This document shows positions 33,767 through 45,327 of a stretch of 64,000 nt of DNA, one piece after another. Source of the DNA: Verticillium longisporum (lineage: Eukaryota > Ascomycota > Sordariomycetes > Glomerellales > Plectosphaerellaceae); the NCBI GenBank assembly GCA_019188255.1, contig JAETXT010000007.1, positions 248,001 through 312,000 of the forward strand, in the 5' to 3' direction. Positions within the stretch are counted from its first letter, which is position 1, and each line of letters opens with the position of its first letter. The translations under genes and the position numbers were made by a program. The notes under the pieces were generated by a model, which was given only the letters and a program-made list of their open reading frames with translations, made no database searches and was not told where the DNA came from.

Positions 33767-35095
33767 CTAAGCGGTGCTAGAGCCAACCTCATCATCAGCC
33801 CTCCAGTCCTCCATGAGGATGACCTGGTTCAACGGTGTTTCCTTGGTTTCTCTGCCACGGGTCATGCCGTTGACGCAATACGCTGTGCTCACCAGGTGCT
33901 CGGCTCGTTCCACCTCTTCGGCGTGGTTCTTCATGGCGCGGCGTACCCAGCGCTTGTCGGAAAGGGGAAGGCGGAAGCGCCTCTTGAACTCGTCGGTATC
34001 TTCAAGCTCAGAGCGAGCCATCTCGAGAACTGCCTGAACAAACTTCGGCGGATTCATAGCTCTACTTTCTGCGCAAAGGTTAGAGTCGAATTCCAGGAAA
34101 CCGATCTCGACAGATGGCAACTTACCAGCCTGCTCCTTCAATGAACCCTGTTCAGCTGCTTGGTGGGGATCGAATGGACTGCGGGCTGATGCTCCATCAT
34201 AGTGAAGCGAGATTTGACCATCGGCGTCAAGAGGTAAGTCGACGCATCCTTTCTTTACCGGGCTTACAAGATCCCGGATCTCGATCGTTGTTTCGGTGCT
34301 GGAGGGCTCGCCGGTAGAGGGAGTTCTCTCCATATTGAGGTCCTCATCAGATGTCACCTCTTCCTCCTCGTCCTCGTCATCGTCTTCTGAATCTTTGTTA
34401 TGGTGACTTTCAAATGTGTTTTCATACTCCATGTCACCAAGCGCAGTATCGTGCTTCTCACGAATCTCTTCTGCCACGGTGTTGCTGCTGTCGCTGTTGG
34501 TGTGGTAAGCCGCAAAGATGGCCTCGTTTGTCTTTTCAGTCTCGTTGATCTTGTTGGCGCCTTCGTCGACCTCATCTGGCCAGCCGTCCTCGGTTGTGGC
34601 CCACCCCGAAGGCGACACGTCGGGCAAGAAGAGATACTCAAACTTCTCTGGCTCATCAACCTCCATGTTGCAGGCGAACCTATCTTCCCAGCCTTCGACA
34701 TCATTCTCTCGCAGCGTCACGGCCTCTTCCATATCGTCTGCCCAGTCAAATCCTGTCGTTCCGACAGGCTGAGTACTGAGCTTCTTCAGAATGTCATCTC
34801 GGATCCTGGCGGCAGCAGCAGCCTGCCTCTTCTGGCGCGCAACGGCGGCGGATCTGTGCTCCACGAGACGCTCAATTTCAGCTCGTACATTGTTACGATT
34901 CACTCGGTAAGCTCGGGTGTCGGTGAACACACGGTCCTCGTACGGCAACGTCTTGAGGTTGTTTTCCTCGTGGCCTTTGAGGAGTCGGCGCCAGACACTG
35001 TAGTGATTCATGGCGTGGTGGTGGTCGCTGGCCTCGTCAGGGGTATCGAAGAGGTCAAAGATGGCAATGTCGGTGACGCTCGGTTGCTCCGCCAT
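33767..35095 (-). CDS. Acidic protein of unknown function
   Basis: I do not recognise the family. ATG at 35095, TAA-class stop at 33767. The whole span is open (442 aa), but it contains a textbook 57-bp intron in frame: 34125-34069, donor GTAAGT, branch CTAAC, acceptor GCGCAG. Removal gives two exons (35095-34126 and 34068-33767), 423 aa. N-terminal half: basic, helical region with RLVEHRSAAVARQKRQAAAAARIRD-like composition (kept short here), then FDWADDMEEA. Middle: long acidic stretch (SEDDDEDEEEEVTSDED). C-terminal: basic-aromatic block around FRLPLSDKRWVRRAMKNH. No signal peptide or membrane segment. Acidic stretch and lack of catalytic motifs suggest a nuclear or scaffold protein, which is only inference. 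Confidence 0.78.
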   Translation of the reverse strand: MAEQPSVTDIAIFDLFDTPDEASDHHHAMNHYSVWRRLLKGHEENNLKTLPYEDRVFTDTRAYRVNRNNVRAEIERLVEHRSAAVARQKRQAAAAARIRDDILKKLSTQPVGTTGFDWADDMEEAVTLRENDVEGWEDRFACNMEVDEPEKFEYLFLPDVSPSGWATTEDGWPDEVDEGANKINETEKTNEAIFAAYHTNSDSSNTVAEEIREKHDTALGDMEYENTFESHHNKDSEDDDEDEEEEVTSDEDLNMERTPSTGEPSSTETTIEIRDLVSPVKKGCVDLPLDADGQISLHYDGASARSPFDPHQAAEQGSLKEQAGKLPSVEIGFLEFDSNLCAESRAMNPPKFVQAVLEMARSELEDTDEFKRRFRLPLSDKRWVRRAMKNHAEEVERAEHLVSTAYCVNGMTRGRETKETPLNQVILMEDWRADDEVGSSTA

Positions 35096-36477
35096 TGCTT
35101 CGCGCGCAAAGAAAGCCTGGTCGATGGGGCACGGTTTGTATGGAGCTGCTGAGGCGATGGAAGGGCGAAGCCGACGTCCTGAGCCGCAGGCTGAATATGA
35201 CTGCGGCTGCGCAGAAGTGACAGAAAAGTTGAGCCAGGTATGTTGCAGAAGTTTATAATGAATGATCGTAGCTTCGAGTTACCAGAAGTGAAGACTTAAA
35301 TGCCAAAAGCGTATGATGTGGTACGAATGGTTTGGAATTGTCTCCGAGCCAGAGCGTCGACCGCGAGGGTCCTGAGGAAGAAGTTCGATTTCAAATTCAG
35401 TGAATGTCAAAGATACTGAATCAATAAGTCATGTTCCATTCATACTGGCTGCTCTTGCCTTCCCAAATGCCTGGTGATAATGGGGGTGAGGCTTCCCCAA
35501 TCGCGACTTCCTCCATCATTGCGATTTGCCCTAGACACTTGTCCATTCGAGCAAGGAGCGTGAACATACCATCCCAACAGCCGAGCAGCGGCTTAAGTAC
35601 CTGAGTTTGCTACATTTCAGAATGGGGGGGTAGTTGTCAGCCCACGACAATCAAGGTGAGGTGGGTAGGTTTCTAAAGTCAGCCGCCCGCAGCCAAACTC
35701 TGCATCGCTTGTCGCTTGGATGCAGTTGCTGTATGCTTAGCAAGCAATTTCCAGATATCTCGAGAACCATCTTTCGCTTCCCGGGTTGCAGCGACGGCCT
35801 AGGCCACTCCAGCAGCTTCGGCATCGTGAAGTGGTTGGGTGATGTGATCACCTGACGTGGCTCAGCTTCGTCTCCATGTCATCGGTGAGACCACTCAAGA
35901 TCGGGCAAGAGCTCGGTGGGCCCCCACGAGACCAAGAATGCTGGACACATGACCAAATTGGTCCCACCAAGTTTATCACAACAATACCAAGTTGGCTGCA
36001 CGGCTGCGGCGCTCCGAATCGTCGGTTGTTGGTGTTTGTGGTCCATGGGCTTGGTTTGGCAACATGAATCAGAACGTTGATTTTATTCTCGATATCAATT
36101 GATTCTTTCATATGGCCTAGGCTTCCACGAAATCAGTCAACATTAGATGTTTCGGACAAGCGTGCAGCACAAACCAGCGACCGCTGCTGGAGCAACGCGT
36201 TCAGCGAAGCTTCTTCGGATGTAGGTAGATCGTGGTCTCCAAAAGAGAATTTGTTCATCTCGAATCATGATTCACCAGCTGTGCGCTCACAAATTTGCCT
36301 CCGGCCACATCAACGCAGTTGCTTGGTGACGGATGTTCAAGAGAATGCTACACCAAGAACCGTAATACTCCAAAGTATATCAGATAAAAGAAATCGTCTC
36401 TACCAGGTATCAAGGCTCATATACAAACACCCCATCACGTCCTCCTCCTCCTCCTCCTTCTCCTCCGTTGCTATCCC
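35096..36477. other. Intergenic region, no gene seen
   Basis: Upstream region of the acidic-protein gene and downstream region of the rhodopsin-like gene. A CCT-rich run (CCTCCTCCTCC) occurs at about 36440-36468. Confidence 0.5.
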
Positions 36478-37796
36478 CTACATCGCCTGTCCAGGTGCGA
36501 CCGTACTCCTCTCCGACCTCATCTCGAACCACATGGTCTTCCGAATACCACTCTCCGGCCGCCCTTCCCTATGCTCCTCCCCATCCTCGCCCCTGCCCTG
36601 CCCTGTCAGCGGCCGCAGGATATACTCCTCGCTGTCGCCGCGCGTGGCACGCACGAACGCCGCGGGTTTGCCGTCGCCCTTCTCGAGGTCGCCGCCGCGC
36701 GTGGGCATCGGCTCGAGCGGAACGTCTGGCGCGCCCTGGGGCTGTTCGGACGCGGAGGTGGCGTTGGACGGTGACGTCTTAGCCGTTGTGCCGAGGACGG
36801 AGGGGAAGAGGTAGGCGAGGGGCAGGCGACACATGGGCAGGCAGGCGCAGATGATGGCCACGTGAATCTCAATCATTGTCCACAGCGTAGAAGCTATGTC
36901 ATCTATGATTTCATACGTGTTAGCAACTCGTCGCTTATGCCGGAGCGGACTGGATGGGTACGGGGGCACGAACAAGTGGAGTCCGGACTGCGGGTGGAAA
37001 AGTTGAGAGTCGTCATGCGCAGGATGCTCGTTACCGTGACGAACACGCCGAGGCCGAACACGCCCATGAGGGCCCGCTTGTGGCTGATGGGCAGCTGGCT
37101 CTTCCAGATGACTCTCTGGGGCAGCAGGATGATGGCGACGTCTGTTGAGATGGAGAAGATGGCGTTGGCGTACCAGTTGTACGTCAGTGAAATGCACGTC
37201 CCCGGAATGGAGCGGTTCCAGGCACGCGGGATGGGCGTGCACTGGAAGATGGAGGACGCCGTCGTGGCGATGCAATAGAGGAGGATGACCGTGAGGAGGG
37301 CGATGCAGGTGATGCGGAACGGTCGGTGAAGGGAGAAGAGGCGGAGGTAGAGCAACAGGATAGAAGATTTGGTGAGGTTGATTGTGAGTTTATAAAAGAT
37401 TTGCGCAACGTAAAAAAGCTACAGCTGATGTTAGTCCATGTTCGCGCGGGACGTGTTGTAAGTACAGCTGAAGGTACCTTCATTGCCATGATGCGGTTGC
37501 TCTTCTCAATATTGAAGATGTGCTGGCCAAAGCCGTAATGAACCGAGGCCATCATGAGAACCGAAACCGCCATACAGCAGGTCTACCTCTGTTAGTCCAC
37601 TTCGTTAACAATCTCCGAACACACTTACAAACGAGGCCAAGATGGTCCAGTCATCCCACCCAAACCCTGACCGCAGCTTGAGTCTTGACCAGATGCGCAC
37701 CGTGAAGAAGATAGGCGTCAACACAAAGAAGACCAGGCATGGCACTTGCACCATGAGCGCATTGCTCTCTCCGGGAATATTGCCGAGGGCGCCCAT
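36478..37796 (-). CDS. Rhodopsin-like seven-transmembrane protein (fungal PTH11-related domain)
   Basis: Integral membrane protein of the fungal 'rhodopsin domain' family related to PTH11-type receptors, 380 aa. Four exons: 37796-37629, 37582-37478, 37418-36974 and 36902-36478; all junctions keep frame. The last intron uses a weaker donor (GTTCGT). Sequence features: TM1 VPCLVFFVLTPIFF, then WDDWTILASF (the conserved D-D-W), QIFYKLTINLTKSSILLLYLRLF (shown only by its core KLTINLTKSSILLLY), NAIFSISTDVAIILLP, and WTMIEIHVAIICACLP near the end of the membrane part. The cytoplasmic tail of about 100 residues is polar. Ligand and signalling role are unknown; the family is large in plant-associated fungi. 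No other pathogenicity gene is adjacent. Confidence 0.86.
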
Positions 37797-40014
37797 ATTG
37801 GCTATGTCACTCGTGTGATGGGGCTAGCGAACGCTCGCAGCAGGAGCCTTCTCGACGCTTAGTCGTGGGATGAAGAAGTATGGCCGTACGTCGCGCATAT
37901 CGGGACACACAGGTTTCTTGGGGCGGAGGCAGCGTTGGATATATGTCCTTCACGACGTGCCCTCACATGAAGTCGGGCCCGAGGTGCTGGGCCTTGCGGA
38001 ATGCATGTCGATCCGAGTTTGGACTGGGGTGCTGGGCGCTTCGAACGGGAGAAGAGGGCCAGCCAGGGTGGCGTGGGAGAAAAGCTTTGGGGGAATGAAC
38101 ACCCGGCTTGAGCGGCCTGTCTCAGTCGAGACTGGCGAAGAGAGACGAGCGGAGGGTTGTCTTTGGACAGCGATATGGGTGAGGGCCTTTGATCTCCAGG
38201 GTCCAGGTCTGCAGCTGACGACGTTGTCGATCGGCTTGCTCCGGAGCAGAAGCAATTATGAGGTGGTGATAATGCACAATATGGTTCGAGGACGCGTAGG
38301 GCTTGCTATCTGCCTTCAGATGAGTAGCAAAACGCGCAGCACAGTACCGACCCAAGAAGCAGGCAAATCACACGGCGACGTTGGTTGACCGGTATTTGCA
38401 AGATGGTGCGAGGAAGCCAAGACTTGCATTGCTTCTACGAAACATAAGACAACCCATCACATCACATCTCAGCTGTCAGGAACCCGCTGGATCGAGGCCA
38501 GTAGCTGGGGCTAGCAGAAAGCTGCCGGCAGATAGCAGTGAAGAATCAAGAGGAAAGACAGATTGTGAGGGATCAGTGGCTGGTTTGTCGGTCAAGGCAT
38601 TCCTTAGCCGCAGGGAGAAGGACGGCACACTGCCGGCGTGGGACGCCTCGAGGTGGTCGGTCGGTGGGCTTAGCTGGGCCGTCCCGTGGATTCGCGTGTG
38701 GCGCGGTTAAGAGGAATGAGCAGCAGAGGGATCACTCAACGTGAGAGACAGGTTGCCAGTGAGTTTTCGTTGATCAGGTCGGCAGTGTCGCAAGAGGTAG
38801 TGGACGAGGAGAATGAGATGGATGGACAAAACGGGCGACACAGGCGATGTGGGCAACTGTCTCACCTCGAGCGAAGGCGCCCACTGAACGACAGACCAAG
38901 CTCGAAAAGTGTGCAACATTGCTTCTGGCATAAAACAAGACATGGCGAAGCTACCAATGAACCGGCGTTCAATAGCTTGACCCCACGTCGCTCAAGGTCA
39001 TCTCCTCATCGAACGCCCTGTTCTGCTCTTGGTTTGCTTCCTGGCCCCCTAAATCAACAATTACAAGCTGAATGAAGACCAAAAATGGCAATTGTGCGAT
39101 TCCGAGCGAACCGGCCGTGATCCAGCGCTGCGCAAGCGAAAAAGCAAGCATTCGAGTCACGTTGGCCCAAAATCCAGTTTTGGTTGGACAGAATAGCGAG
39201 GTGTGCCAGTGATGTCTTATGTTTAGGTTCCGAGTGTTTGGATGTCGTGATGCAACACAGCAAGGGAATGTGGGCGAGACGTCAGGACTCGGCAAACGAA
39301 GGGAGGGATGGCCTGCAGCATGCTTTGCATCGACGTGAGAGAACGTGAGGTCCACGAGAACCTACACTTCAAGAGTGGCGATCGAGATGTCACTCAGTCA
39401 TACCCAACGTGTACGGCAGATGGAAAGTCAATCGGCACGAGGTTATCATTATTTCGTTGGCACACGTGCTAAGTGGCATCTATCTACCAACCTTGACTGG
39501 GCTTCTTCCCTTTCAGTTCCCACAGGGCCCCCCACGAGAGGCCTTCCACTCTTGACCGGTGTTAAAGAAGCAAATACATGCACTGATCAATAGCCTAGAG
39601 TCCGTGGTCGCGAGAAGAAAGTCGTGACTTGACGAGACCATTTGCGGCGTAGGTCCCATATCGCCATTCTAGACCTGAGTGACTGCGATAGCCCGGACGA
39701 CGTGGTCCTGCACAGCTGCAGGGGCAACTCCCTTCATTTTTGTCCATCAAATAGGCAGAGGAGGGCTTTCGACTTGGAAATGTGTCTTGTTCTTTCTCCC
39801 AAGGCATCAGTGGACTTGACGCATGAGTGCTGCTTCTGGTAGGCGAATCGATCTCCGACGATTCTTCTTGTCTCGATCCATCTGAGAAATCGCCAACACT
39901 TCATTGCGAGGTCTCTCTCACAATCCTGTCCTTTCTGAGTTCCTATGTAGGTACCATTACACTCTCTAAGCCAAGCTAAACATAGTTGACGCCTCAGACA
40001 TTCTCCATTTCACC
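37797..40014. other. Divergent intergenic region
   Basis: Upstream sequence of the rhodopsin-like gene (-) and the alpha/beta hydrolase (+). No coding region supported. Confidence 0.5.
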
Positions 40015-41073
40015 ATGAAGCTATCCATCCAGTCGATCATGAGCCTGATGGCCATGGGAGGCGTCGTCACCGGCCTCACCACCAACAGCACACCTGCCGG
40101 TGTCATCACGACGCCTTCACACTTGCCCCTGGACCTTAACGGCTCCAACTTTACGTACCCCTATCCCATCAACCTCTACTCCTTCACCTCTCAGTCCGCC
40201 GCCCTGGAAATGGCCTTCCTCGACGTCCCTCCTCGTCGCCCTCGTCATGGCTACCCCCCGGTAGACCCTCCCGTCGCGCTTCTCCTGCACGGCAAGAACT
40301 TCTGCAGCGTGACCTGGCAATCCACAATTCAGGTCCTCACCCGTACAGGCTACCGCGTCATCGCCCCGGACCAGATCGGCTTCTGCAAGTCCTCCAAGCC
40401 AGATGACTACCAATTTTCGCTGGCACAGCTCGCTCTCAACACGCGCAACCTGCTCGACGCCCTCGACATCAAGAGCGTCACCCTCATTGGCCACTCCCTC
40501 AGCGGCATGCTGTCGACACGGTTCGCGCTGCTGTACCCAGACCGCGTCGACCGCCTCGTGCTCATCAACGGCATCGGTCTCGAGGACTACATCGCCGCGG
40601 GCGTCCCGTACCCGTCCATCGACGCGAACCTCCAGCAGGAGCGGGCGCAGGACTACGGCGCCATTCGCGCGTACGAGCAGGCCGTCTATTACCTGGGGAA
40701 GTGGAAGCCCGCGTACGATGTGTGGGCGCGCATGCTGGCGGATGTCTACGCCGGCCGGCGCGAGGCCTTTGTACGGGCCCAGGCGCGCGTCGTCGACATG
40801 GTATTCACGCAGCCGATCGCAGGGGAGTTTGAGAGAATCGAAGCCAGGACGCTCGTCGTGGTTGGAGAGAAGGATACCACCGCGGTAGGGAAGCCTTCTG
40901 CGCCAAAAGAGGTGCAGGCGCGACTTGGGCGGTTTGACGTGCTGGGGCGAGAGGTGGCGGGGAGGATCCCGAGGGGGGAGTTTGTCGGATTCAAGGAGCT
41001 AGGGCACTCGCCGCAGGTGGAAGATCCGCAGAGGTTCCATAAGGCTTTGCTCAAGTGGCTGGCCAAAGCCTGA
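40015..41073 (+). CDS. Secreted alpha/beta hydrolase
   Basis: Predicted serine hydrolase (esterase or epoxide hydrolase-like fold), 352 aa, single exon, ATG in good context (TTTCACCATGAAG). Signal peptide about 1-20 (MKLSIQSIMSLMAMGGVVTG), with two N-glycosylation sequons soon after. Oxyanion motif LLLHGKNF near residue 91, nucleophile elbow LIGHSLSG with Ser about 161, acid Asp near 288 (VGEKDTT) and His near 331 (ELGHSPQ). The elbow has Ser where most relatives have the first Gly after the nucleophile (GHSxG becomes GHSLS), still followed by Gly. The absence of the second Tyr pair in a clear cap makes epoxide hydrolase less likely. Substrate unknown; no cluster partners nearby. Confidence 0.88.
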   Translation: MKLSIQSIMSLMAMGGVVTGLTTNSTPAGVITTPSHLPLDLNGSNFTYPYPINLYSFTSQSAALEMAFLDVPPRRPRHGYPPVDPPVALLLHGKNFCSVTWQSTIQVLTRTGYRVIAPDQIGFCKSSKPDDYQFSLAQLALNTRNLLDALDIKSVTLIGHSLSGMLSTRFALLYPDRVDRLVLINGIGLEDYIAAGVPYPSIDANLQQERAQDYGAIRAYEQAVYYLGKWKPAYDVWARMLADVYAGRREAFVRAQARVVDMVFTQPIAGEFERIEARTLVVVGEKDTTAVGKPSAPKEVQARLGRFDVLGREVAGRIPRGEFVGFKELGHSPQVEDPQRFHKALLKWLAKA

Positions 41074-41873
41074 GGGATGATTATGATGATGTACGATAAG
41101 TCTCGAAAGGGTCACGATGGCACGAAGACCATATGCATGTAACAAGGTCAAAGCGGCTCTACCATATGAACATGTCAAACACGTATGGATGGATCATGAT
41201 GAAGCTTCGGCGGCCGGGCTTGTCGAGAGAAGTCGTCCATTACTTCTAATGCCATGCAATGCAATCCGGAAAGACAAGCAACGCCATCCTCAGCCCCGAA
41301 GGACCGGTTTGTTGGTTTTCCCTTTTCCTTTTGGTTTTTCCTCCCCGAGCGTTCATCATGCCTCCCCGTAACCATAAAACAAAACACAAAAACAGAAAAC
41401 GTCACCGCCAGCCCGGCCGATCATTCCACTGTTGGGGAGGTTTTTCTTCTTCTTTTCTTCTTTCACTCTCACCGTCATTTGCCTCGGAGCGCGGTCTCTT
41501 TTCGTTATTCATCGTTGTTCTTTGATTTGGTTTTGGTTCTGTATTGAGGATCGACCGACGGGGTTCCGGAGAAATGAAAATGGGCAACGAGGCACCCACC
41601 CACCCAAAGCCGGCCGCCCCGTCATTCCCCTCCCAAATGAGACCACCAGACCAGCCCTACCATCAGCTTTGTGGAGGGGCATAATTCCCTAATCGAACCG
41701 CCACGCCAATCTAATGTCGGAGGAAAAACGTGCAGAGAACGAAAACCGAGGAAAACACGCGGAAGAGTTCCCGAGACGGTGGGATAGCTGTCGAAAAAGT
41801 CCCTGTCATGCCGACCGGAGGGAGAGAGGGAAGAACAGCCGCGCGGGAGGTAAGGCTACCGTTTTGGGTATGT
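41074..41873. other. Convergent 3' region between the hydrolase and RPL16
   Basis: T- and TTC-rich sequence (about 41310-41530) fits a 3' flank. No gene supported. Confidence 0.55.
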
Positions 41874-43013
<1,140 letters not shown>

Positions 43014-44101
43014 CGTTCCCGTCCGTCACCGCTGAAAAAGTAGAGACGAAGAAGGTTGAACGTTCAGCTCGGAAACAAACCTCAGGGGCGATGATGCCGC
43101 GTGGAGATTTGGTGCTGTTGAGCTGGGTGTTAGTAGCGGTCGTTGCTGGGGACAGGAAGTTCGCGATCAGGGCGACGAGTCGAAATATTCCATCGACCAC
43201 AGGAGGGCGGTGATTGTGGAGCCCTGCTTGGGGTTTGCGGCAAGCGAGGCACTGTTCCTGCCGGCCTTCACCTTAGGGCTGTTAAGACCTAGCAAATTCG
43301 TCACGTGGAAGCATAATTCGGTGGCCGACCCTTCCAGCTGGCACCACCTAAGTGGGGCAATGCAGAGGTGGTCACACCTGGTAAAGCCCGGCTCATCACG
43401 TCATCAATCACCCCGGCAGGCGACCTCGGGAAACAAGCCCGCCTCGATCAGTCGGTTCGCGGTGCCTGCGAGAACGCGATGTGCTTTGGACAGAACCGCT
43501 CCCCGTAGACCAAGGCTTCCTTTGGCACCTGAAAAGACCAGACGAATGTCCATGTCGCGTATCGCCTAGGACCTTGATTGATCTTAGTGCTTCGAGGCCA
43601 GAGTAGCAACTTGGACTGCCTTGCGTCCGAACGCTATTGATCAGTTGGCTCTGAGCATGATTCTGCCGAGTTATGATGTAGAGCTTAGTACGCGCAGCAT
43701 GCGCTGAGATCAATTCCGGTCCTCAAGGGACGGGGTACCGTGCAGTATAGCGCAGCAGGTCGACAATTACAAGGCACGCGACACGCCGGATACAAAATAA
43801 CAACGAATCAGTTACGTAGAGTACATCGCATGCCACCGCCTTTGCAACGGAAATCGATTGACAAGCTACCGATGAGTTCGTGGCCGCCGGTTGCATTGCG
43901 TCTAACCGCGAAAAAGTTATGTACAAATGAAACATCAGGGCTGAAAGCGTTGCATCAGTCTCCAGTCTCTCTCTAGGTGCTGTAGATGCAAGTTTACGCC
44001 ATGCAGTTGCGCCCGGAATACCGCCGCCGTCGTCTTCCTCTCGGGAATCCATGCAAACACACATGCCCATGCCGCGTCCTCGCCTATAGACAGCATATGG
44101 C
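43014..44101. other. RPL16 upstream region and BAG-gene 3' flank
   Basis: No gene supported. Includes the RPL16 promoter (-) and the 3' flank of the BAG-domain gene (-). Confidence 0.55.
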
Positions 44102-45253
44102 TCACTTCTTCAGTCTCGTGTCCAGGTCCTTCAGCACGTTCTGCACCTTCTGGACAAGCACTTTCCTGCGCGCCCGCGCGTCTGGGTCACCATTCGTTTC
44201 TACAGCGTCAAGCTTGAGGATGACCTGCATCATGACCGTTTCGCTAATCTTGCGGTGCTCGTCCTCCAGTTTCTTCGGATCTGTCGGAGTATTCGCCATA
44301 AAGTCCTGGCATAATGGGTACAGAGTCGTCATGAAGTGATTGTCGAGTTCATTGAGAGCCGCAATGGGGCCTGTCGCAGCAGCGGGCCGAGGTGACGATG
44401 GCGTATCCGAGTCGTGCCCCGGCAGAGAGAACGTTGAAGCGCTGTCGCGCGGGCTGCCCTCGGTCTTTGACTTTTTTGACTTCTTCGACTTCTTCTTCCG
44501 ACGCTTCTTGTCATCGCCCGTGCCCCCGGCACTGCCTCGATCGTCCGCAACAACTACCATCTCCTCATCTGAGGTGGAGCCACTTTCCTCACCAGGAGCA
44601 ATATCGGGCAGAACCACCATGACTTCGCTGTTGTTCTTGACGCCATAATCTCGGACGGGTGCCGCTGGCTCCTTCAGTTGGCGCCCTTTGTAGAGAATCT
44701 TGGCGCGACGAGCGCGGCGGTCGGAGAGGTCAAGCTCGACGGCAATGCGATCGCGAATGTCGCAGACACGAAGCTTGCCGTCACCAATCGTGTAGGCGGG
44801 GAAGTGCACGGGATAAGTCACGCCCTTATTCTTGAAGAGCAGAATATCATCTTCGGGCGCGGGAGGGACCGCATTGTGGGTGCGGGGCTGGTATCTTGAG
44901 CCGCCTGCGGGTTCGTGGAGGTCTTCGGAGGTGATGTAGCTAAAGTCGTCGTCTGTGATGTTAGGGACGCCGCCTAACGAGGAGCCATAGGGTGAAAGGG
45001 ATTCCCGATTTGTAGGCCAGCCGTATCTCGACATGCTGAAAGGAACGGCCAGCAGGATACAGCCAATGGTGGTGTACAAGACGATGTGAGGGTCGACGCC
45101 TAGTTTCTCCGCGACGAAGCCGGACGAGATGGTGATGGTCTCAGCCAGGCGAGTGAGAGACTTGTCGAGATAGACCTGCGCGGAGGTCGGTAAGAGGGCG
45201 GTGATGCTCGAGAGGGCACCGGAAGATGCGAGAAGTGGTAAGTCGGAAGCCAC
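44102..45253 (-). CDS. BAG-domain Hsp70 cochaperone with ubiquitin-like domain
   Basis: BAG proteins act as nucleotide-exchange factors for Hsp70. The first in-frame ATG is 45034 (MSRYGWPTNRESL), giving 310 aa. The frame is open back to a GTG at 45253 in an ideal start context (GCCAAGGTGGCT), which would add 73 residues containing a membrane segment (HIVLYTTIGCILLAVPFS). No ATG in any frame occurs between 45253 and 45034. Order: ubiquitin-like domain around KLRVCDIRDRIAVELDL and ILYKGRQLKEP, acidic/Ser linker with a basic run (KKRRKKKSKKSKKSK), then the BAG helices from about LNELDNHFMTTLYPLC to LVQKVQNVLKDLDTRL. A TATATA element at about 45318-45323 (minus reading) suits a transcript that includes the GTG. 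Intact otherwise. Confidence 0.87.
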   Translation of the reverse strand: MASDLPLLASSGALSSITALLPTSAQVYLDKSLTRLAETITISSGFVAEKLGVDPHIVLYTTIGCILLAVPFSMSRYGWPTNRESLSPYGSSLGGVPNITDDDFSYITSEDLHEPAGGSRYQPRTHNAVPPAPEDDILLFKNKGVTYPVHFPAYTIGDGKLRVCDIRDRIAVELDLSDRRARRAKILYKGRQLKEPAAPVRDYGVKNNSEVMVVLPDIAPGEESGSTSDEEMVVVADDRGSAGGTGDDKKRRKKKSKKSKKSKTEGSPRDSASTFSLPGHDSDTPSSPRPAAATGPIAALNELDNHFMTTLYPLCQDFMANTPTDPKKLEDEHRKISETVMMQVILKLDAVETNGDPDARARRKVLVQKVQNVLKDLDTRLKK

Positions 45254-45315
45254 CTTGGCGAGATGGTGCGGTCCTTAAAGCTAAGGACGCTGCAGACTGG
45301 GAGGGGGGATTTGAG

Positions 45316-45327
45316 GGTATATAGGGG
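45316..45327 (-). promoter_or_regulatory. TATA box of the BAG-domain gene
   Basis: CCTATATACCC on the minus strand, about 65 bp upstream of the GTG at 45253. It places the likely transcription start between the two and so includes the AUG-free leader. Confidence 0.5.
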
